A program made the position numbers and the translations under genes. A stretch of DNA of 64,000 nt from JBJMHZ01 sp045807125. Its GTDB lineage: Bacteria; Actinomycetota; Actinomycetes; JAWWOL01. The notes under the pieces are model-generated. The model was given only the letters and a program-made list of their open reading frames with translations. It was not told the DNA's origin and did no database searches. The stretch is from positions 124,001-188,000 of the forward strand of contig JBJMHZ010000026.1 in the NCBI GenBank assembly GCA_045807125.1, read 5' to 3'. Position 1 is the first letter of the stretch; each line of letters opens with the position of its first letter. Below are positions 47,445-55,582 of this stretch, piece by piece.

Positions 47445-47492
47445 AGCGTAGCGGTCGCAGGGGCGGTACGGGGGAACGACCCTCCGCCCGCG

Positions 47493-48671
47493 TCACGACG
47501 GGTGCCAGTCGAGGACCAGGATCGTCGCGTCGTCGCGCATGCTGCCCTGCTGGTAGTCGAGCAGGGTGTGCACCGCGGCCCGGACCGCCTCGTGCGGGGC
47601 GGCGTCGGCCATCGAGAGCAGGACGGCCTCCAGCCGCTCCTCGCCGAACTCGGCGTGCAGGCCGCCCGGGGTGGCCTCCAGCACCCCGTCGCTGACCAGC
47701 ACCAGCCGGTCGCCGGGGCGCAGCTCGATCGGCTCGGCGCAGTAGCTGGTGCGCTCGAACAGGCCGAGCGGCAGGTGCGCAGCCAGGTCGATCTGGCGCA
47801 CGGCCCCGGCCCTCAGCAGGTACGGCGCCGGGTGCCCGGCGCTCACCGCCATGATCGTGCCGTCCTCGAGCGAGGCCTCGACGCTCACCGCCGTGACGAA
47901 CTGCGCGCCGCCGAACTGCTGGTGGATCGCCCGGTCGGCGAAGGCCAGCCGGTCGGCCAGCGGCTCGCCGCGGCGCCTGGCGTTGCGCACCGCGGACACC
48001 GCCAGGGTCCCGAGCATGCTCGCGTTGAGGCCGTGGCCCATCGCGTCGAGCGCGGTGACCGAGACGCTGCGCTCGTTGACCACCCAGTCGTAGTTGTCGC
48101 CACCGACGTCGTACGCAGGCACCAGCTGACCGGCGAGGGAGAACTGCTCGCAGCTGAACGCGCGCACCGGTTGCAGTCCCCACTGCATCTCGGCCTCGAG
48201 GCTGAGCGGCCGCCGGCGCCTGGCCTGCTCGAACTGGTCGGTGTAGCGGCCGGCCGCCAGCAGCACGTAGGCAAGGGTGGTGGCGACCGCGGCGAGCCCG
48301 GTGAAGACGTCCTCGCCGGCCGGCTCCGGCAAGGTGGCGGCGAGCACGCCGATGCGCTCGTCGCGAAGCGTCACCGGGACGTACGCGATGACCTCGCCGG
48401 CGCGCGGCACCGCGACGGTGACCTGCGCGGCGTAGGAGCGGCCGGCGTCGCTGCCGGCGATGGGCACGATGGGCACCGGCTCGTCGACGAGGCCACGGGT
48501 CGCGGACGGCATGGGCCGCAGCTGCTGGAGGTCGTAGTCGGCGAGCAGCAGGGTGGCGTTGCGGGCGCCGGCGTGCTCTTCGAGGAAGCCGCCGACGACC
48601 GTGAGCAGGTCGGCGGGGAAGGCCGTGTCGATGCACGGCAGCAGCTCGCCCAGGTGATCGCGCAGGCTCAC
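47493..48671 (-). CDS. PP2C (SpoIIE-type) phosphatase with GAF-like sensor
   Basis: This 392-residue protein has a GAF-like N-terminal half (about 10-150, with NATLLLADYDLQQLRPMP) and a PP2C domain (about 165-390). The metal-binding blocks DVGGDNYDWVV and ALDAMGHGLNASM, the VSAGHPAPYLL strand and the LVLVSDGVLEA motif are intact, ending DDATILVLDW. It probably dephosphorylates the STAS partner of the neighbouring RsbW-like kinase. It is transcribed in the same direction, just upstream of that kinase. The input signal is unknown. Confidence 0.88.
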   Translation of the reverse strand: MSLRDHLGELLPCIDTAFPADLLTVVGGFLEEHAGARNATLLLADYDLQQLRPMPSATRGLVDEPVPIVPIAGSDAGRSYAAQVTVAVPRAGEVIAYVPVTLRDERIGVLAATLPEPAGEDVFTGLAAVATTLAYVLLAAGRYTDQFEQARRRRPLSLEAEMQWGLQPVRAFSCEQFSLAGQLVPAYDVGGDNYDWVVNERSVSVTALDAMGHGLNASMLGTLAVSAVRNARRRGEPLADRLAFADRAIHQQFGGAQFVTAVSVEASLEDGTIMAVSAGHPAPYLLRAGAVRQIDLAAHLPLGLFERTSYCAEPIELRPGDRLVLVSDGVLEATPGGLHAEFGEERLEAVLLSMADAAPHEAVRAAVHTLLDYQQGSMRDDATILVLDWHPS

Positions 48672-48707
48672 GGCCGCACCCTTCTCCCTCGACGGTGGAG
48701 CGGCCGA

Positions 48708-49010
48708 CTAGCGACCGGACAGCGGCCGGTTCCGGACGATGACGTCGACCGCGAGGCTGTCGTGCACCCGCAGGATCTCCATGCGGCGAAGGTCGTCGGT
48801 GATCAGCCGGCCCCGCAGCAGGGGGTGCAGCCGGATGGTCTCGGCCGGCGTGGCTGATCGGGTGGTGCGGGTGGTGCGGGCCCGGCGGCGCTTGCCCGTG
48901 GGTGCCTGCTCCGGCACCTGCTCGGTCACCTGCTCCGGCGCCTGCGCGGGCACCTGCTCCGGCGCCTGCTGGGTCACCTGCTCGGGTGCCTGCTCGGAAA
49001 ACGTGATCAT
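48708..49010 (-). CDS. Protein with QAPEQV tandem repeats, function unknown
   Basis: About 100 residues. The N-terminal third consists of five near-identical 6-7 residue units (QAPEQVTQQAPEQVPAQAP and on), followed by a basic linker (GKRRRARTTRTTRS) and a C-terminal segment, IRLHPLLRGRLITDDLRRME, that ends IVRNRPLSGR. The ATG (49010) is used because the repeats follow immediately. No domain is recognised. The repeat is visible in DNA (about 48903-48998) and is probably length-variable. It lies 36 bp upstream of the PP2C phosphatase gene in the same direction and could be its operon partner. Confidence 0.6.
   Translation of the reverse strand: MITFSEQAPEQVTQQAPEQVPAQAPEQVTEQVPEQAPTGKRRRARTTRTTRSATPAETIRLHPLLRGRLITDDLRRMEILRVHDSLAVDVIVRNRPLSGR
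48903..48998. repeat. Imperfect coding minisatellite (CACCTGCTC/CGCCTGCTC units)
   Basis: About five imperfect units of 18-21 bp built on CACCTGCTC and GGCGCCTGCT encode the QAPEQV repeats. Unit differences are mostly silent or swap Ala, Val, Thr and Pro, which suggests an old expansion kept under coding constraint. Confidence 0.8.
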
Positions 49011-49209
49011 CAGCCCTCTCGGTGGGTCGGCCGGCGTCCGGCCCGCGTGCGGACGCTGCTCACTGTAGCCGCCCGCGGCCCGGGCGCCATGCCGGCCGTG
49101 CCCGCCGCCCGTCAGCGCGCACCGTGCGCACCCGGCTGCGCCCCGCCGGCCGGCCGGATGCGAGGCTTCCGAACCAGCCCGATGCGCCGCGCCCCACCGG
49201 AGGTGACCC

Positions 49210-49956
49210 GTGGCCGTCGCGGGGACCCTCCCGCTCACCGGCGAGCGCACCGTGCCGGGCCTCGCGCACGAGAACTACTGGTTCCGCAGGCACGAGGCCG
49301 CCTACCTCGCCGTGCTGCCCTGGATCGACGGGGCGGTCGTGGTCGAGGCCGGCTGCGGCGAGGGGTACGGGGCGGCCCGGCTCGCGGGCCGGGCGGCGCT
49401 CGTCGTCTCGCTGGAGGCCGACCCGGCCGTGGTGGGGCACGTGCGGCGCCGGTACGGCGCGCAGGTGCATCCCGTCCGCTGCGACCTCCAGCGCCTGCCG
49501 ATCGGCGACGCCAGGGTCGAGGCGGTGACCTGCATGCAGGTGATCGAGCACCTGCACGACCAGGCCGGCTTCGTCGCCGAGTGCGCGCGGGCCCTGCGCC
49601 CGGGCGGCACGCTGGTGATGTCGACGCCCAACCGGCTCACCTTCTCGCCCGGCCGGGCCGAGCCGCTGAACCCGTTCCACACCCGCGAGCTCGACGCTGG
49701 CGAGCTCGCCGCGCTGCTGGCGCCGCGCTTCGAGGTGCGCCGGCTGCTCGGCGTCCATCACCGGTGGCGGCTGCGCGCGCTGGACCGGTCGACGCCGGGC
49801 GGGCTGATCGGCGGCCAGCTCGCGGCCGCGCCGGAGCGCTGGCCGCGGCGGCTGGCCGCGGCGGTCGCGAGGGTGCGGGCCGGCGACTTCGCGGTCCGGG
49901 CCGACCGCGTCGACGAGAGCCTCGACCTGCTGGCGATCGCGGTGCGGCGCCCGTGA
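49210..49956 (+). CDS. SAM-dependent methyltransferase (Rv3030-like)
   Basis: This 248-residue class I methyltransferase has its SAM-binding motif in VVVEAGCGEGYGAARLAG, then an acidic LEADPAVV, a VTCMQVIEHLHD post-motif and LRPGGTLVMSTPNRLTF. The GTG start at 49210 has GGAGGTGACCC before it. Its stop overlaps the GH57 start (GTGA). In M. tuberculosis the equivalent pair Rv3030-Rv3031 belongs to the methylglucose lipopolysaccharide locus, so a sugar-methylating role is the best inference. Confidence 0.85.
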   Translation: MAVAGTLPLTGERTVPGLAHENYWFRRHEAAYLAVLPWIDGAVVVEAGCGEGYGAARLAGRAALVVSLEADPAVVGHVRRRYGAQVHPVRCDLQRLPIGDARVEAVTCMQVIEHLHDQAGFVAECARALRPGGTLVMSTPNRLTFSPGRAEPLNPFHTRELDAGELAALLAPRFEVRRLLGVHHRWRLRALDRSTPGGLIGGQLAAAPERWPRRLAAAVARVRAGDFAVRADRVDESLDLLAIAVRRP

Positions 49957-51548
49957 GCGCCTCGGGCCCGGCTGCCCCGTCCGGCGCCGATCGCGTCGGC
50001 TCCTGCTGCTTCGTCCTGCATGCCCACCTGCCGTGGCTGGCGCACGCGGGGGCCTGGCCGGTCGGCGAGGAGTGGCTGCACCAGGCCTGGGCCGGCGCCT
50101 ACCTGCCGGTGGTCGACGTCCTCGACCGGCTCGCCGCGGAGGGCCGCCGCGACCTGCTCACCCTCGGCGTCACGCCGGTGCTCGCCGCGCAGCTCGACGA
50201 CCCGTACTGCCTGCGCGAGCTGCACACCTGGCTGGGCTTCTGGCAGGTGCGGGCCGAGGGGCTGGCCGACCGCAGGGAGCCGCACCTGCGCGCGCTCGGC
50301 GGGTACGAGTTCCGCCTGGCGACCCGCGCGCTCGCGGCGTTCGAGTCGCGCTGGGCGTCCGGCGCGACGCCGGTGCTGCGGGAGCTGGCCGACGCGGGGG
50401 CGGTCGAACTGCTCGGCGGCCCGGCGACCCACCCGTTCCAGCCGCTGCTCGACGAGCCGGTCGCCGGCTTCCAGCTCGCGACCGGCCTCGACGACGGCGC
50501 GCTGCGCCTCGGCCGCCGCCCGGAGGGGATCTGGGCGCCCGAGTGCGGCTACCGGCCCGGCCTGGAGGCGATGTACGCCGGCGCCGGCGTGCGCCGCTTC
50601 CTCGCCGACGGCCCGACGCTCATCGCCGGCGCGCCGCACGCCGACGAGCGGCTGGACGCGGTGGCCACGGCCGACGCCTGGACGGTCGGTGACAGCGACG
50701 TCGTCGTCCTCGGCCGCGACCTCGACGTCACCTACCGGGTGTGGTCGCCGCGCAGGGGCTACCCGGGCGGCCCGGCCTACCGCGACTTCCACGCCCTCGA
50801 CCACCCGTCGGGCTTCCGCCCGGCGCGGGTCACCGGCCTCGGCGTCCCGCCCGAGCGCAAGGCGCCGTACGAGCCGGCCGCGGCGCTCGCCGCCGTCCGC
50901 GCCGACGCGGAGGACTTCGCCGGCGTCGTGCGCCGCCGGCTGCTCGACGTCGCGGCGGCGCGCGGGCGTCCTGGCCTGGTCGTGGTGGCGTACGACGCCG
51001 AGCTCTTCGGCCACTGGTGGCACGAGGGGCCGGTCTGGCTGGAGGCGGTGCTGCGGCTGCTCCCCGAGGTCGGGGTGCGGGTCACGACGCTGCGCGCCGC
51101 GGTAGCGGACGGCGCCGTCGCCGGGCGGGTCGACCTGCCACCCGGCTCGTGGGGCTCCGGCAAGGACTGGCGGGTCTGGGACGGCCCGGCGGTGGCCGGT
51201 CTCGCGGCCGACTCGACGCGGGTGCAGCGCCGGCTGCTCGACGTGGTGGGCCGCGCGCTGCTCCCGGGCGCCGGCGACCGGCGGGAGCGCCGGCCCGACC
51301 TCGACCAGCTGGCCCGCGAGGCGCTGCTCGTCACCAGCAGCGACTGGGCGTTCATGGTGACCAAGGACTCGGCCGCCGGCTACGCCCGCGACCGGGCGGC
51401 CGGGCACGCCGCCGGCTTCGACCGGCTGGCCGACCTCGTGGAGCGCGGCGACCGCGCGGCGGCGCTGCGCGAGGCCGCTGCGCTGCGCGCCGTGGACGGG
51501 CCGTTCGGCCATCTCGACGCGCGCCGCATCGCCGGGCCGCCGCACTGA
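49953..51548 (+). CDS. GH57 1,4-alpha-glucan branching enzyme (Rv3031-like)
   Basis: This 531-residue glycoside hydrolase family 57 protein has the five conserved regions including LHAHLPWLAHAG, the nucleophile in GIWAPECGY (E197), the acid in VVAYDAELFGHWWHEG (D348) and SSDWAFMVTKDSA near the end. It would introduce alpha-1,6 branches in intracellular glucans. It is translationally coupled to the methyltransferase by GTGA. The glycosyltransferase that normally follows in mycobacteria (Rv3032) is not here. A DUF885 gene occupies that place. Confidence 0.92.
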   Translation: MSASGPAAPSGADRVGSCCFVLHAHLPWLAHAGAWPVGEEWLHQAWAGAYLPVVDVLDRLAAEGRRDLLTLGVTPVLAAQLDDPYCLRELHTWLGFWQVRAEGLADRREPHLRALGGYEFRLATRALAAFESRWASGATPVLRELADAGAVELLGGPATHPFQPLLDEPVAGFQLATGLDDGALRLGRRPEGIWAPECGYRPGLEAMYAGAGVRRFLADGPTLIAGAPHADERLDAVATADAWTVGDSDVVVLGRDLDVTYRVWSPRRGYPGGPAYRDFHALDHPSGFRPARVTGLGVPPERKAPYEPAAALAAVRADAEDFAGVVRRRLLDVAAARGRPGLVVVAYDAELFGHWWHEGPVWLEAVLRLLPEVGVRVTTLRAAVADGAVAGRVDLPPGSWGSGKDWRVWDGPAVAGLAADSTRVQRRLLDVVGRALLPGAGDRRERRPDLDQLAREALLVTSSDWAFMVTKDSAAGYARDRAAGHAAGFDRLADLVERGDRAAALREAAALRAVDGPFGHLDARRIAGPPH

Positions 51549-51582
51549 GCCGGCCGGCCCGGTGCCGGTAGCCTCCGGTGAC

Positions 51583-53091
51583 ATGGACGATCCTCGCCTG
51601 CGCGCGACCTGCGACCTGATGATCCCCGAGGCCCGCGAGTACGTCGGCCTGCACGACTACGACGGCATCGTCCAGGACCTCTCGCAGTCCGGCGTGCGGG
51701 CCGCCCTCGACCGGCTCGGCGGGCCGCCGCTCGACGACCCTCACGACGAGGCCCAGCTCGCCACCTTCGAAGAGCACCTGCGGGTCACCTACCGCGAGCT
51801 CGAGCTGCACCGCAGGAACCCGCTGATCCACGCGGCCAACCTCGACGTCTCCGGCTACGATCGCGCCTACGCGCCCGAGCCGGAGCGGGCCGCGGCGAAG
51901 CGCCGGCACCTGGCCGCCTGGCCCGACGCCGTCGACGCCGCGATCAGCGCCCTCGACGCCGTGCCGGCCCCGGTGGCCGAGGCCCTCATCGGCCCGGTCG
52001 CCGGCCTGTCGGCCGGTCTCGACCCGGACAGGGACGAGGTCGAGCGCGCCGCGCTCGACGCGCACGCGCGGCTCGTCGCGCACGTCGAGCTGGCGGCCCG
52101 CTCCGGACCGCCGGACGCGGCGCTCGGCGAGGCGGCCCTGCGCCGGCTCATGGGCTCCGGCGAGGCGCTCGAGCTCGACCTCGGCCAGCTGGCGGCCTCG
52201 GCCGACGCCGAGCGCGACCGGTTGCGCGCGCTCCTGACCGAGTCCTGCCGGGCGCTGGAGCCCGGCGCCGCGCCGGAGGAGCTCGTCGGCCGGCTGCTGG
52301 CCGACCATCCCGACGCCGGCGGCGTGCTCGACGAGGCCCGCGCCCTCACCGCGGAGGTCATCGACTTCACCCGCGACCACGACCTCGTGCCGCACGTCGA
52401 CGGCGAGTGCCTCGTCGGCCCGGCGCCGGAGTCGCGCCGCTGGGCGATGGCGATGATGAGCCCGGCCGCGCCGTACGAGGACGAGGGGCCGTCCTGGTAC
52501 CACGTCACGCCGCCGGAACCGAGCTGGCCGCGCGACGAGCAGGAGGACTGGCTGTCGGTGTTCAACCGCACGTCGCTGCCGGCCATCACCGCGCACGAGG
52601 TCTCGCCGGGCCACTTCGCCCACGGCCGCTCGCTGCGCCGGGCCGCCACGCCGGTGCGGCGGGCGCTGCACTCCGGCTCGTTCGTCGAGGGCTGGGCGCA
52701 CTACGCCGAGGAGATGATGCTCGAGGAGGGCTTCCGCGGCGGCGACCCCCGCTACGCCGTCGGCGTCTGCCTCGAAGCGCTCGTCCGGGTCACCCGGCTG
52801 GCCTGCGCGATCGGCCTGCACACCGGCGCGATGACCGTCGACGACGCCACCAGGCGGTTCGCCGAGGACGCGTTCCTCAAGGGCCCGGCGGCGCGCAGCG
52901 AGGCCAACAGGGGCACGTTCGACCCGACGTACGGCCGTTACACCTGGGGCAAGCTGGCGATCCTCGACCTGCGCGAGCGGGCGCGGGCCGCCTGGGGCGC
53001 CGGCTACTCGGCGAGGCGCTTCCACGCCGCGATGCTCGACCTGGGCTCGCCGGCGCTCGGCCTGCTGGGGACGGCCATCGAGAGAGGCTGA
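51583..53091 (+). CDS. DUF885 family protein, probable zinc carboxypeptidase
   Basis: About 502 residues, starting at the ATG at 51583. The DUF885 zinc-site hallmarks are present: TAHEVSPGHFAHG (His, Glu and His of the HExxxxH-like motif), SFVEGWAHYAEEM downstream supplying the third ligand, and a YTWGKLAILDLRE block. There is no signal peptide, so it is cytosolic. Members are thought to be metallopeptidases, and the substrate is not known. It lies 34 bp after the GH57 gene and convergent with the acyltransferase gene (10-bp gap). Confidence 0.8.
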   Translation: MDDPRLRATCDLMIPEAREYVGLHDYDGIVQDLSQSGVRAALDRLGGPPLDDPHDEAQLATFEEHLRVTYRELELHRRNPLIHAANLDVSGYDRAYAPEPERAAAKRRHLAAWPDAVDAAISALDAVPAPVAEALIGPVAGLSAGLDPDRDEVERAALDAHARLVAHVELAARSGPPDAALGEAALRRLMGSGEALELDLGQLAASADAERDRLRALLTESCRALEPGAAPEELVGRLLADHPDAGGVLDEARALTAEVIDFTRDHDLVPHVDGECLVGPAPESRRWAMAMMSPAAPYEDEGPSWYHVTPPEPSWPRDEQEDWLSVFNRTSLPAITAHEVSPGHFAHGRSLRRAATPVRRALHSGSFVEGWAHYAEEMMLEEGFRGGDPRYAVGVCLEALVRVTRLACAIGLHTGAMTVDDATRRFAEDAFLKGPAARSEANRGTFDPTYGRYTWGKLAILDLRERARAAWGAGYSARRFHAAMLDLGSPALGLLGTAIERG

Positions 53092-53101
53092 GCGAGGCTG
53101 G

Positions 53102-53830
53102 TCAGCCCTGCGACCGCGCGGCGATGACCGGGCTCGCGGCGGCCTGCGTCTTGCGCGCGATGTCGGCGACCGCGGCCCGCGTCGCGGCCGCCTCCTCGTA
53201 CGCGCGGAGCCGGTCCTTCACGACCCGGCCAGGGATGCCGGCGACCACGCTGTAGGGCGGCACGTCCTTGGTGACGACGGTGTGCGCGGCGAGCACGCTG
53301 CCGTGCCCGACATGGGCGCCGCGCAGCACGCTGACCTTGGTGCCGATCCACACGTCGGGGCCGATGCGCACGGGCGTCTTCACGATGCCCTGGTCCTTGA
53401 TGGGCACGGTGACGTCGTCGAAGGCATGGTCGAAGTCGCAGACGTACACCCAGTCGGCGACGATCGTGGCCGCGCCGAACTCGATGTCGAGGTAGCAGTT
53501 GACGGTGCTGTCCTTGCCGAAGACGCACTTGTCGCCGATCCGCAGGTTGCCCTCGTGGCAGCGGATCGCGTTGCCGTCGCCGATGTGCACCCACTTGCCG
53601 ATCACCAGCCGGCCGTACCCCGGCCGCGCGCGGACCTCGACCCGCTTGCCGAGGAAGACGAAGCCCTCGGTGACGATGTGCGGGTTGGCGAGCCGCCACG
53701 CGAAGAACCGCCAGTAGCGGATCAGGTAGTACGGCGTCCACGCCCGGTGCCGGATCACCCAGCGCAGGCTGGCGATGGTGAGGAAGCGCGCCTGGCGCGG
53801 GTCGCGGTCGCGGCGTCGGGGGCGGCCCAT
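53102..53830 (-). CDS. Hexapeptide-repeat (left-handed beta-helix) acyltransferase (Rv3034c-like)
   Basis: This 242-residue protein starts MGRPRRRDRDPRQARFLT and has left-handed beta-helix repeats from about residue 60: VIGKWVHIGDGNAIRCHEGN, LRIGDKCVFGKDSTVN, VRIGPDVWIGTKVSVLRGAH and the terminal AGIPGRVV typical of O-acetyltransferases. The catalytic-type His lies in CDFDHAFDD. It is likely to acylate a sugar. In mycobacteria the related Rv3034c sits in the same neighbourhood as Rv3030-Rv3032, in the methylglucose lipopolysaccharide locus. The last 40 residues are Ala-rich helix. Confidence 0.82.
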   Translation of the reverse strand: MGRPRRRDRDPRQARFLTIASLRWVIRHRAWTPYYLIRYWRFFAWRLANPHIVTEGFVFLGKRVEVRARPGYGRLVIGKWVHIGDGNAIRCHEGNLRIGDKCVFGKDSTVNCYLDIEFGAATIVADWVYVCDFDHAFDDVTVPIKDQGIVKTPVRIGPDVWIGTKVSVLRGAHVGHGSVLAAHTVVTKDVPPYSVVAGIPGRVVKDRLRAYEEAAATRAAVADIARKTQAAASPVIAARSQG

Positions 53831-53939
53831 CACCCGTACGACGCTACCGCCCAGCGGCGTCCCGTCCATCCCGCGGGATGCCGCGTCGCGGACCGCGCCG
53901 GTGGCGTGTCGCCGGCGCGGTCCGCGACATACCAGTCCG

Positions 53940-54428
53940 ATGAGGCGCAACGATGACCAGGCCCCGCCGCGCCGTCGGTGGACTGGTGGGTGGACCGTGG
54001 TCGGCACGCCGTTCGGGATGCTGGGCCGCCGGCGCTACGGGCCGGGCTACGGGCCCGGGTACGGGCGGGGCGGCGGGTGCGGCCGTGACCTCTGCCTGCT
54101 CGAGACCGGCTGCTGCCTCGCGGAGGGCCTGAGCGGCAACTGCCTGGTGCTGCTGGCGCCGGCACTGCCGCAGCTGGTCGGGGCCGTGCTCCACCGCTCC
54201 AGCGGGGCCGGCCGCGGCCAGGCGGCGCTGCTGTCGCTGATCGCGACCTACCAGCAGCGCGTGAGCGCCCACCGCGCCCGGCCCGTCTGCCGCTTCGCGC
54301 CGTCATGCTCGTCGTACGCCGCCGAGGCCATCGCCCGGCACGGCGCACTGCGCGGCAGCCGCCTCACCACCGGCCGGCTGCTGCGCTGCCGGCCCGGGAC
54401 GGCAGGGGGGCCGGACCCGGTGCGGTGA
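53940..54428 (+). CDS. YidD-domain protein with Gly/Tyr- and Cys-containing N-terminal extension
   Basis: About 162 residues. The last 70 form a YidD (membrane protein insertion efficiency factor) domain: VCRFAPSCSSYAAEAIARHG, then LRCRPGTAGGPDPV. The first 90 residues are unusual: an Arg/Trp-rich start, GYGPGYGPGYGRGGGCG repeats, a CLLETGCCLAEGLSGNC cysteine cluster and a hydrophobic LVLLAPALPQLVGAVL stretch. Housekeeping YidD lies between rnpA and yidC near the origin and is only 70-100 residues, so this is a derived paralogue. It is divergent from the acyltransferase. The ATG at 53940 is an assumption, and later starts would lose the repeats. Confidence 0.75.
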   Translation: MRRNDDQAPPRRRWTGGWTVVGTPFGMLGRRRYGPGYGPGYGRGGGCGRDLCLLETGCCLAEGLSGNCLVLLAPALPQLVGAVLHRSSGAGRGQAALLSLIATYQQRVSAHRARPVCRFAPSCSSYAAEAIARHGALRGSRLTTGRLLRCRPGTAGGPDPVR

Positions 54429-54455
54429 CAGCGCGGCGGACCCACCGGTCCCGCC

Positions 54456-54567
54456 CTCCTGTGGACGGCCGCCGCCGGCCGCGCCGTCGTGCGGTGGACC
54501 GGGCAGGAGATCGAGCGCGACCCGCGGGCCGTGGCCGCGCGCATCCGGCGGGCGATCCGCCGAAGTC
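54456..54567 (+). pseudogene. Possible DUF559-like C-terminal remnant
   Basis: On the plus strand the frame from 54456 reads LLWTAAAGRAVVRWTGQEI, then ERDPRAVAARIRRAI. This resembles the last strand and helix of DUF559/very-short-patch-repair-like proteins (VxRFTxxxVxxDPxxVAxxIRxAL). There is no start, ribosome site or upstream domain, and the frame then runs into the 79-nt repeat, so it would be a relic. The match is short and based on memory. Confidence 0.3.
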
Positions 54568-54646
54568 GATCACCAGTGCGCGCCGTGCGCAGTGACGCGC
54601 GGGGCGACACGCCCGGTTCGGCTGCGCACCGCGCATGGTGATGATC
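54568..54646 (-). repeat. 79-nt structured palindromic repeat, copy 2 (inverted)
   Basis: This is the same 79-nt element as at 14536-14614 but in the opposite orientation. It starts GATCACCAGT and ends GGTGATGATC. The outer arms pair over about 25 nt and the centre forms GGGCG-ACA-CGCCC. Relative to copy 1, at least two mismatched stem positions become paired. It lies 18 bp beyond the stop of the minus-strand methyltransferase gene, comparable to copy 1's position after a minus-strand gene, so it may affect 3' ends. Confidence 0.6.
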
Positions 54647-54664
54647 GAGATCGATCCGGACGGA

Positions 54665-55558
54665 CTACGCCGGCTTGCGGCCGGTCACCAGGGCGTTGTA
54701 GTAGAGATCGCGCGGGACGGCCCTGGCGAGCACCCGCGAGTCGAGCGCCGACAGCCCCAGCCAGCTGCGGTAGGCGAACGTCGCCCACCTCCACCCCAGC
54801 CTGCCCTCGGCCACCGCGCACTCGAACGTCCGCACCGGCCAGCCGAACCACGCGGCGGTGAGCTCCTCGGTCACCACCCGGACGTCGACCGCGCCGGCGC
54901 GGGCCGCCAGCCGCTCCAACTCGGCAGGGGCGAACGTGTGCTGGTCGACGACGGCCTCCAGCGCGGCGGCCTCGCTGGAGGCGGCCAGCTCCTCCGGCGG
55001 CCGCCGCCAGCTGCCCGGCAGCAGCGTCGTGGCCGCCGCCCACGTCAGCCGGGAGAGCCGGCGCGCGATGCGGTCGCCCCACACGGTCGGCTCGCCGGCG
55101 AAGACGAACCGCCCCCCGGGCCGCAGCACCCGCAGCGCCTCCCGCAGCGCCAGCTCGACGTCGGGGACGTGGTGCAGCACCGCGTGGCCGACCACGAGGT
55201 CGAAGCTCCCGTCGCCGTACGGGACGGACTCCGCGTCGGCGACGCGGCCGTCGACGGCGAAGCCGAGCCGCTCGGCGTTGCGCTGCGCGACCGCCACCAT
55301 GCCGGGGCTGATGTCGGTGACCGCACCCTCCGACAGCACCCCGGCGAGCTTCAGGTTGAGCAGGAAGAAGCCGGTCCCGCAGCCGATCTCCAGCGCCGAG
55401 CCGTACGGCCAGCCCTCGCGCCCCGCGACGGCCGCGAACCGCTCGCGCGCGTACGAGGTGCACCGCTCGTCGAAGCTGATCGACCACTTGGCGTCGTAGC
55501 TGTCGGCCTCCCAGTCGTGGTAGGCGACGTTGGCCCGCTTGACCTGCTCGGCGTCCAT
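54665..55558 (-). CDS. SAM-dependent methyltransferase (Rv3038c-like)
   Basis: This 297-residue class I methyltransferase begins MDAEQVKRANVAYHDWEADS and has the SAM motif ALEIGCGTGFFLLNLKLAG, then TDISPGMVAVAQRNAE, VGHAVLHHVPDVELAL and LRPGGRFVFAGEPT. A C-terminal extension of about 120 residues (EELTAAWFGWPVRTFE, YYNALVTGRKPA) matches the long actinobacterial type next to EchA17-like hydratases. It lies 24 bp downstream of that hydratase gene in one operon. The substrate is unknown. Confidence 0.85.
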   Translation of the reverse strand: MDAEQVKRANVAYHDWEADSYDAKWSISFDERCTSYARERFAAVAGREGWPYGSALEIGCGTGFFLLNLKLAGVLSEGAVTDISPGMVAVAQRNAERLGFAVDGRVADAESVPYGDGSFDLVVGHAVLHHVPDVELALREALRVLRPGGRFVFAGEPTVWGDRIARRLSRLTWAAATTLLPGSWRRPPEELAASSEAAALEAVVDQHTFAPAELERLAARAGAVDVRVVTEELTAAWFGWPVRTFECAVAEGRLGWRWATFAYRSWLGLSALDSRVLARAVPRDLYYNALVTGRKPA

Positions 55559-55582
55559 CCCGGCGCCCTCCCCCGGCCCCCG

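Noticed and set aside
48903..48998. Repeat array considered as CRISPR
   Set aside because: Units are short, imperfect, contiguous without unique spacers, and in frame in a coding sequence.
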